The notes under the pieces: model-generated
What the model saw: the letters and a program-made list of their open reading frames with translations, nothing else
Told to the model about the DNA's origin: nothing
The model's database searches: none
DNA from: Chitinophaga agri
GTDB taxonomy: Bacteria; Bacteroidota; Bacteroidia; Chitinophagales; Chitinophagaceae
Direction of reading: 5' to 3'
NCBI RefSeq assembly: GCF_010093065.1
Contig: NZ_CP048113.1
Coordinates: 7,892,001 to 7,956,000 of the forward strand
DNA length: 64,000 nt
Program-made: the position numbers and the translations under genes
Shown: piece by piece, positions 58,486 through 64,000 of the stretch
Layout of the letters: every line of letters starts with the position of its first letter
Numbering within the stretch: the first letter of the stretch is position 1

Positions 58486-60885
58486 ATGTATCATATGTAC
58501 AGAAAGGTATCTCCATTGGTGGTGTGCCTGTTGGTGTGGCTTAACCCGGCCAGTAATGCGGCCCCTTTGCGCATACCATCCTTATCGCGGGATAGTGTGC
58601 CCGTTGATATAACCGGCAGGGACCTGATGAGTCAACCCGAAATCAAGTCGGCAGTAGTCGATGCTGTTAACCGAAAGATTAGCTATAAAGCTGCAGGCGA
58701 CACGGCTGCAGAAGCTATCCCGTTTGGCAAATTCGGACTAGGTGGCCTACACCCCAGCGCCAGAGCCCAGTTCATGGAGTATATGCGCGCAGGTAATACG
58801 AACGCCGGTATCGGAAAGATGCAGGGTATGTTTGATAGCATGAAGGACAGTGTGAAGAAGGTGCAATACATTGATAATAAACTGAGAGGATTTTATGCAT
58901 TGAAAGATCGTCATTTGCCGGGCTCTCTCACGCTTCCTGGTAAACCGGAGAATAAACTCAAAGGTGCTTCCTGGACGACGACTTACAGCGACTCTACTGC
59001 GATGATGTCTGGATGGTGGAATGAAGGGGTAATACAGGATGTGTTTTCTATCGGAAGCATCCCTTTTCAGCTGAATTATTCCACGTTGTCCGGATATAAT
59101 TATAACGGTGCATCATTACAGGGCGCCCATTTTGGCAAGATCGCGTTCGATAGGGAAGCTTACCTCGACAAGGTCAATCAGCAGCTGCAAAAGAAATATG
59201 ATCTCCGTAAGTACTTTCTGGAAGATCTTGATATCAGGGGCAGTATGAAAGAATATGCTGCCAGGCAGCTGACCCTGATCAAAGGTGCAGATAGTCTGAA
59301 AGGAAGGCTGTCTGCCGATCAGCTGATGTACCTCGACAGCGCGCAACTGAGTAATGTATTATTAAGAAGCGGCGATACGGCTGCTGTCTATTATAGAAAG
59401 GTAATGGCATTGAAGCAGCAGCTGGGTGGCGTGAAGGAAATGAGCCTTATGCTGACCAGTCAGCGTGATGTGAACGGTGGTATAGCCGCATTGGTGGAGG
59501 AACCAGGGAATACCTCCCGCATAGCGTCTAACCTGATGCATTTAAGTCCATTGCAGCGCCTCATGATGCATATGAAAGAACTGCGTGTAGGTAGTATCGG
59601 TGCTGATGCCAGTAAGGGTAGTGTGTCAGATCTGTTTATGACAGGCGCTATGGGAACTTTCCTGAAAGGAAATAAGTTCATCATGCTGGGGCTTGGAAAG
59701 ACAAAGGAGATGGGTATTCAGGACGCAGGATTGCAATCTGCCACCGGCAACCCCGCATACAGTATGCAGTTTGTCCGTGTTGGCCGTGGCGATATTGGCA
59801 ATAAACAAAGCCATGTATCTGTGTTAAATGCGAATGCAAAACCGCAGCAACAGTATGGTATCAGTACAAGTGCGATCAGCCGTAACATTTTTGTAGGTGC
59901 TGTTTCCAAACAGTTAAGTCTGGGAGATCTGGGAACGCTCGACTTTGAGTTGTCCAAATCATCCGGACAGTTTGGTACAAACAGTCAGGATGCGGCAGCA
60001 GTGTCTAAATCGGCTGCCAGTCATTTCCTGAATGACATATGGGCGACAGCGGCTGTCGGGATGGCTTATAATGGAGAAGTGAAAAAGATAGGGTTGTCAC
60101 AGAAAGTATATTTCAAATATTCCGGACTGGGATATGTTAATCCGGGCGCGCCTTTCGGCAGCAGGGGAACAACGCAGTATGGTCTTTATGTGAAACGTAG
60201 CTGGCTGAGAAACAAGGTGATGGTCAGTGTGAGAACGGATATCCGTAACCTGGCAGTTTCTCCCTTGACAGGTGACAAACGCGGCAGCCAGCAATATGCT
60301 TTCGATGCCCGTTACCGTTTTACCCGCAGATTCTCCCTGAGCATGAATGTATTGCAGAATACCCTGAAGGAAACCTCAGAAGGTAAAAGCTATACTGCTT
60401 TTCTGAATAGGAAGATCTCCTTCATGAGCCAGGCGAATGGTAAGATCGGCGGAAAGTCTTTCAGCAATAGCAGCACTATCGGCTTGCAGCAGCTGAATTA
60501 TCTGGCGCCGGACGCACCGTTGAAAAGTCTGTTCGTAAATGCCTCCTCTATGCAGACCTGGATGGCCGGACCAGGAATGGTCATGGTCAGCGTGTTGTAT
60601 AGTCGTGATGTGAAGAATACGGCGGTGTACAATAACCTGCTAAATACAGAAGGTGGTTATCAGTATACACTATGGAAGTTGTCCTGCAGCAGTGCATTGA
60701 TCTATATGGATAGCAGGGACGTAGTGACGCAGCTGGGCCTTCGTCAGCAGTTGTCTGCACAGTTCTTTAAACACTGGAGCGTCACTGCGTCTGCGGACGG
60801 TCGACATAATATCAGAAATACAGCTGCCAACTATTACTACGGCAGATTTAATACAGCAATATCACTGCATTACCAGATAAACTAA
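58486..60885 (+). CDS. Large outer-membrane protein of the Rhs operon
   Basis: 799 residues, signal peptide (MYHMYRKVSPLVVCLLVWLNPASNAA). The first half is helical and periplasmic-like (FMEYMRAGNTNAGIGKMQGMFDSMKDSVKK, LQKKYDLRKYFLEDL). From about 430 onward it is amphipathic beta (GNKQSHVSVLNANAK, TTQYGLYVKRSWLRNKVMVSVRTDIRN, RFSLSMNVLQN) and the C-terminus NTAISLHYQIN ends with an aromatic/hydrophobic beta-signal, so a barrel embedded in the outer membrane is likely. No family recognised; candidate exporter or anchor for the downstream Rhs protein. Confidence 0.7.
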   Translation: MYHMYRKVSPLVVCLLVWLNPASNAAPLRIPSLSRDSVPVDITGRDLMSQPEIKSAVVDAVNRKISYKAAGDTAAEAIPFGKFGLGGLHPSARAQFMEYMRAGNTNAGIGKMQGMFDSMKDSVKKVQYIDNKLRGFYALKDRHLPGSLTLPGKPENKLKGASWTTTYSDSTAMMSGWWNEGVIQDVFSIGSIPFQLNYSTLSGYNYNGASLQGAHFGKIAFDREAYLDKVNQQLQKKYDLRKYFLEDLDIRGSMKEYAARQLTLIKGADSLKGRLSADQLMYLDSAQLSNVLLRSGDTAAVYYRKVMALKQQLGGVKEMSLMLTSQRDVNGGIAALVEEPGNTSRIASNLMHLSPLQRLMMHMKELRVGSIGADASKGSVSDLFMTGAMGTFLKGNKFIMLGLGKTKEMGIQDAGLQSATGNPAYSMQFVRVGRGDIGNKQSHVSVLNANAKPQQQYGISTSAISRNIFVGAVSKQLSLGDLGTLDFELSKSSGQFGTNSQDAAAVSKSAASHFLNDIWATAAVGMAYNGEVKKIGLSQKVYFKYSGLGYVNPGAPFGSRGTTQYGLYVKRSWLRNKVMVSVRTDIRNLAVSPLTGDKRGSQQYAFDARYRFTRRFSLSMNVLQNTLKETSEGKSYTAFLNRKISFMSQANGKIGGKSFSNSSTIGLQQLNYLAPDAPLKSLFVNASSMQTWMAGPGMVMVSVLYSRDVKNTAVYNNLLNTEGGYQYTLWKLSCSSALIYMDSRDVVTQLGLRQQLSAQFFKHWSVTASADGRHNIRNTAANYYYGRFNTAISLHYQIN

Positions 60886-60891
60886 CGGCAA

Positions 60892-61989
60892 ATGAACGTG
60901 TACAGAATATTAATGACAGGGCTGTTACTAGGCATACTGCTACCACTGCGGGCACAGGTAACCTTTTCTTTCATGCCGGAGATACAGGGCCGTACTGTGG
61001 AAAACATCTATAAGGTACGTATGGGTAACCCCGGCGCCAGACAGACGGTCAATCTTGTGATCAATGTAACAGAAGCGAAGTCGGGAATGGTGGTAAATAT
61101 CAGGACAGCTCCCTTTGAGCTGTTGCCAGGTATCAATACTGTTCCGCCAGGAGCGATCTATAATGCAGCGGTGTCTTTCGGCGGCAGTAAAATAGCCACG
61201 GTGGTGAGCCAGAGCGGCTTTTTCCCCGAAGGAGATTATGACTACTGTTTCCAGTTGTATGAAGGCAGCGGACACAGTGGCGGAATACTGGACGAACAGT
61301 GCTTCTCTTACAATCTGCAACCATTCAGTTCGATGCAGCTGATACAGCCGTACGACGGGGATAAGATCTGCGATAAGCGGCCTACATTATCCTGGCAACC
61401 ATTGGTGCCTGCGATCAATGGCATGATGTATCGTTTGTTGCTGGTAGAGGTAAAAGAAGGACAGCAACGTGCGGAAGCGTTAAGAATGAACCTGGCGATT
61501 ATCAATCAGCGTCAGATCCCGTTACCAATGTTGATCTATCCTTCGCTGGCAAATCAGTTGCAGGAGGGAAAAAAATATGCCTGGCAGGTATCAGCTTATA
61601 AGAATGATCTCCTGCTGGCAGAATCAGAGATGTGGGATTTTACCGTGGAATGCGAAAAGGAGCCGGTGGAAGCGCAGCCAGATGCTTACAGAAGTCTGGA
61701 TGATCTGACAAAAGGTAATTTCTATATAGCCCGTGGACAGGTGTTGTTTGCTTTTAATAATACCTATGCACCAGCGAACCTGCAATATACACTTCAGTGT
61801 CTAACCAAGCCTGATCAGGCATTTAAGAAACTACCGACGGTGAAGGTAGGCAGAGGGCTGAACCAGATCAGTGTAGCGTTGTCTGAAAAGAACGGACTGG
61901 TAGATGGCTATTTCTATATTATGCATGTGACGTTGCCATCAGGAGAAACGAAACAACTGAGATTCATCTATAAACAACCTGAAGAGTGA
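60892..61989 (+). CDS. Secreted Ig/fibronectin-like protein of the Rhs operon
   Basis: 365 residues with signal MNVYRILMTGLLLGILLPLRAQ. Beta-sandwich sequence throughout: VTFSFMPEIQGRTVENIYKVRM, FFPEGDYDYCFQLYEG, SMQLIQPYDGDKICDKRPTLSWQPLVPAINGMMYRLLLVEV and LQEGKKYAWQVSAYKNDLLLAESEMWDFTVE, the PxLSWxP and WQVxA motifs of fibronectin-III-like domains. No enzyme motif. Probably a periplasmic or surface adaptor. Overlaps the lipoprotein start. Confidence 0.75.
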   Translation: MNVYRILMTGLLLGILLPLRAQVTFSFMPEIQGRTVENIYKVRMGNPGARQTVNLVINVTEAKSGMVVNIRTAPFELLPGINTVPPGAIYNAAVSFGGSKIATVVSQSGFFPEGDYDYCFQLYEGSGHSGGILDEQCFSYNLQPFSSMQLIQPYDGDKICDKRPTLSWQPLVPAINGMMYRLLLVEVKEGQQRAEALRMNLAIINQRQIPLPMLIYPSLANQLQEGKKYAWQVSAYKNDLLLAESEMWDFTVECEKEPVEAQPDAYRSLDDLTKGNFYIARGQVLFAFNNTYAPANLQYTLQCLTKPDQAFKKLPTVKVGRGLNQISVALSEKNGLVDGYFYIMHVTLPSGETKQLRFIYKQPEE

Positions 61990-62489
61990 TGATAAAACGA
62001 TTAGCGGCAGTGTGCAGCCTGCTGATATTGGCAGCATGTGGTAGTAGCAAGCGGGAGGTGATGCAGTCGGTGAAAGATAAGCACCTGTTACAGGAGAAAA
62101 CCGTGAATGATTACGTGTTTCGTCTGCAGTATATGCCTCCTGAAAAGGTGGCGGACGATACCGCCTTACTGTACTTCCGGCTGAATATTACGAATAGTCA
62201 GACCAGACAGATAAAAGGAACGTCGGATCAGGGCGCGAGTTATGGTCTTGATACATTATTCTGCCTGGTCGCAGGTACGGATACGCTTATACCGGTGGAT
62301 GTTAACCGGATTGCGAACGGAACGTTGAATGGCGCTGAATATATGCTGGTGTTCGATAAGCAGGCGGTACGTCGTCAGCCGGAGAGCAGGTTAGTATTCA
62401 GGGACTGGCTGTTTACACATCAGTATTTAGTATTCCCGGTCTCAGGGAGTGCAATTAGTCAAATTGATTCATTAAGTCTGAATATATGA
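61989..62489 (+). CDS. Small lipoprotein of the Rhs operon
   Basis: 166 residues from the ATG at 61989 (a GTG lies at 61986). MIKRLAAVCSLLILAACGSSKREV is a lipoprotein signal with Cys17. The body is beta-rich (YVFRLQYMPPEKVADDTALLYFRLNIT, EYMLVFDKQAVRRQPESRLVFRDWLF). No family recognised. Its TGA overlaps the ATG of the Rhs gene as ATGA, so it is translated with it and may assist its export. Confidence 0.75.
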   Translation: MIKRLAAVCSLLILAACGSSKREVMQSVKDKHLLQEKTVNDYVFRLQYMPPEKVADDTALLYFRLNITNSQTRQIKGTSDQGASYGLDTLFCLVAGTDTLIPVDVNRIANGTLNGAEYMLVFDKQAVRRQPESRLVFRDWLFTHQYLVFPVSGSAISQIDSLSLNI

Positions 62490-64000
62490 AAGTAAGGACA
62501 AAGCGTGGCCGTGTACGGATTGCATGTTTTTTTCTGGGTTTGTTACTCGTGCAGGGGCTGACACCGTCGGTAGCATGGGCCCTGACTTCCGGTCCTGCGC
62601 AACCTGAAATGCAACAATTTCAGGCAGCAGGTACCAGTGATATGGTTGATCTGTTCACAGGAGATTTTAAGTATAATATTCCGCTGCTGGATGTGGGCGG
62701 ATATCCGGTTAACCTCAGTTATGCATCTGGTGTGGGCATGGATGATGAAGCCAGCTGGGTGGGACTCGGATGGAGTCTGAATGCTGGTACGATGAACCGC
62801 CAGCTGCGTGGTATTGCAGATGACAGTGATGGTGATACATTGAGAAGTGAGAACTACATGAAGCCTAAGATTACGGGTGGCGGTAAGTTTACGTTGAGAG
62901 GAGAGTTATTTGGTAAGGGGGTGTCGGGATCAGTTTCTCTCGGTGTATTTAAGGACAACTATGACGGCTGGGGGTCAGAGGTTGGCGGAAATGTTGGTCT
63001 GTCACTGGGAATGGCGGCTATTGGTCCGGTAACGCCCGGTGTGGGCGTCGGATTAAATTCCAGCACAAGCGACGGTGTTACTGTGACACCGCATGTTTCG
63101 CTTTCGATGGAATGCGCAGACAAGGAACACTCAATATCCGCAGGTAACTCCTTATCATTTAGCTATAATACCCGGCAGGGCCTGAAAGGGTTAACACTTT
63201 CAAGTAGTTATAGTTCAGATAAGTATCAACGGGACGATGGAAATGTTTCTTTTACTTATAATACACCACCTTTTTATCCAAAATCAAATGTAACGTTCAA
63301 GTCTACCAACACTACGTACACCGGCGATATTGGTGGAGTAACAGTGGCTGTATTTACAGGTGCACAGGCTTCGGGATATAAATCCAAGAGGGAAGTACTG
63401 AACAGAAACCAGGAGAACAGAGCCTTTGGGTTGTTGTATGCAGAAAAGGGTAGCAATGTGCCCAATGCGCTGATGGACTTTATGCGCGAGAAGGATAATC
63501 CGGTAGTGCCTGAGCTGAATAATGTGGCTATGCCTATAGCAACGCCCGATATATTCAGTTATACCAGTCAGGTAGGAGGCGGACAGTTACGTTTGTCAAG
63601 ACTCAGTAGTGGTGTCTTTTTTGACAGTGAAACAAGGGATATCTCGGATAATAAATCATTTAGCGCCGAATATGGTGTAGGGTTGTATTTTCATGGAGGA
63701 ACGTCTGTTTTTCAGCAGGATATTACTAACAGGACTGGTAAGTGGAGACAAGATAACAACTTTCTTGCTAAAGGTGATTTTGCTGCAAAGGAATCACTTG
63801 AAGAGGAACATGCGTATTTTCAGCAGATGGGAGAAAAACATGTTGATGATCAGCGATTCCTGAGTAAAATAGCTGGTGAGGATGCTGTCAGGGTACAAAT
63901 GGATGGAAAGAAGGCGAAGGAATTTTTACAAACGGAATCAGGACGTTTGCTGGATAGTACTAAACCATATAAGCATGTTGGAAGGCAGCTTAGAAACACT
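62486..64000 (+). CDS. Giant Rhs-type secreted protein (3' partial)
   Basis: 505 codons to the window edge, open. MKVRTKRGRVRIACFFLGLLLVQGLTPSVAWA is a signal peptide. EMQQFQAAGTSDMVDLFTGDFKYNIPLLDVGGYPVNLSYASGVGMDDEASWVGLGWSLNAGTMNRQLRG is the conserved N-terminus of Bacteroidota RHS/YD-repeat proteins, which usually run for 2,000-3,500 residues and end in a variable toxin domain. The beta-sheet sequence continues without enzymatic motifs. It is the last seen gene of the fibre-barrel-Ig-lipoprotein operon; the C-terminal domain decides its function and is outside the window. Confidence 0.88.
   Translation, partial: MKVRTKRGRVRIACFFLGLLLVQGLTPSVAWALTSGPAQPEMQQFQAAGTSDMVDLFTGDFKYNIPLLDVGGYPVNLSYASGVGMDDEASWVGLGWSLNAGTMNRQLRGIADDSDGDTLRSENYMKPKITGGGKFTLRGELFGKGVSGSVSLGVFKDNYDGWGSEVGGNVGLSLGMAAIGPVTPGVGVGLNSSTSDGVTVTPHVSLSMECADKEHSISAGNSLSFSYNTRQGLKGLTLSSSYSSDKYQRDDGNVSFTYNTPPFYPKSNVTFKSTNTTYTGDIGGVTVAVFTGAQASGYKSKREVLNRNQENRAFGLLYAEKGSNVPNALMDFMREKDNPVVPELNNVAMPIATPDIFSYTSQVGGGQLRLSRLSSGVFFDSETRDISDNKSFSAEYGVGLYFHGGTSVFQQDITNRTGKWRQDNNFLAKGDFAAKESLEEEHAYFQQMGEKHVDDQRFLSKIAGEDAVRVQMDGKKAKEFLQTESGRLLDSTKPYKHVGRQLRNT

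Noticed and set aside
1..64000. tRNA, rRNA, CRISPR array, insertion sequence or prophage
   Set aside because: No cloverleaf, repeat-spacer pattern, transposase or phage structural gene was seen on either strand; the fibre-like proteins are host-type secreted proteins, with signal peptides and no phage neighbours.

Overview
The window reads as chromosomal DNA from a Bacteroidota, most likely a Chitinophaga-type member of the Chitinophagaceae. This is inferred from a SusC/SusD pair, TonB-plug and MG2-type envelope proteins, secreted proteins ending in a KIEELTLHLI coiled coil, a very large Rhs-type secreted protein, promoter-like TAnnTTTG elements, and weak or absent Shine-Dalgarno sites. No rRNA, tRNA, CRISPR array, transposase or phage gene was recognised. 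Genes are dense, with many 1-8 bp overlaps.

Layout. (1) 1-6.7 kb: lipopolysaccharide or surface-glycan genes: gmhB (partial), hldE, two family-9 glycosyltransferases, a family-2 glycosyltransferase and a NodU/CmcH-type carbamoyltransferase. (2) 6.7-8.4 kb: an acidic low-complexity protein, an orphan plus-strand transcript candidate with its own terminator, and a bestrophin-like channel. (3) 8.5-14.7 kb: eight tightly packed genes pairing a type III polyketide synthase with a methyltransferase, a flavoprotein and a private type II fatty-acid set (enoyl reductase, dehydratase, ketosynthase, carrier protein, phosphopantetheinyl transferase). (4) 14.7-20 kb: small stress or membrane proteins, a flavin oxidoreductase, a HAD phosphatase and an MFS transporter. 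(5) 20.2-28 kb: an envelope MG2/plug protein, a Crp/Fnr regulator, and a quinone/electrophile detoxification gene set (esterase, ring-cleaving dioxygenase, two pirins, nitroreductase). (6) 28-35 kb: short hypotheticals, an SDR, then a TetR-SDR-MFS pump-methyltransferase group tied together by three copies of one operator, and a YeiH-type transporter behind an unusual cluster of palindromes. (7) 35-45.5 kb: S41 protease, AlkZ-like winged-helix protein, DsbA/HxlR divergent pair, CoA-transferase, metallo-beta-lactamase protein, GH127, a fibre-like secreted protein and a pseudouridine synthase. (8) 45.5-53 kb: GH20 hexosaminidase facing a SusC/SusD pair. (9) 53.3-56.3 kb: an island of small macro-domain, DUF5071, Imm33-like and unknown genes that looks like stored immunity genes. 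(10) 56.6-64 kb: a decayed fibre-gene remnant, two fibre-like coiled-coil proteins, a large outer-membrane protein, an Ig-like secreted protein, a lipoprotein and the start of a giant Rhs-type protein running off the window.

The two most system-like regions are the self-contained type III PKS operon (8.5-14.7 kb), predicted to make a methylated, oxidised long-chain resorcinol/quinone or pyrone, and the terminal Rhs operon (57-64 kb), whose companion genes look like a surface-export or display assembly for the Rhs protein. Both assignments rest on motif reading only; no database search was possible.
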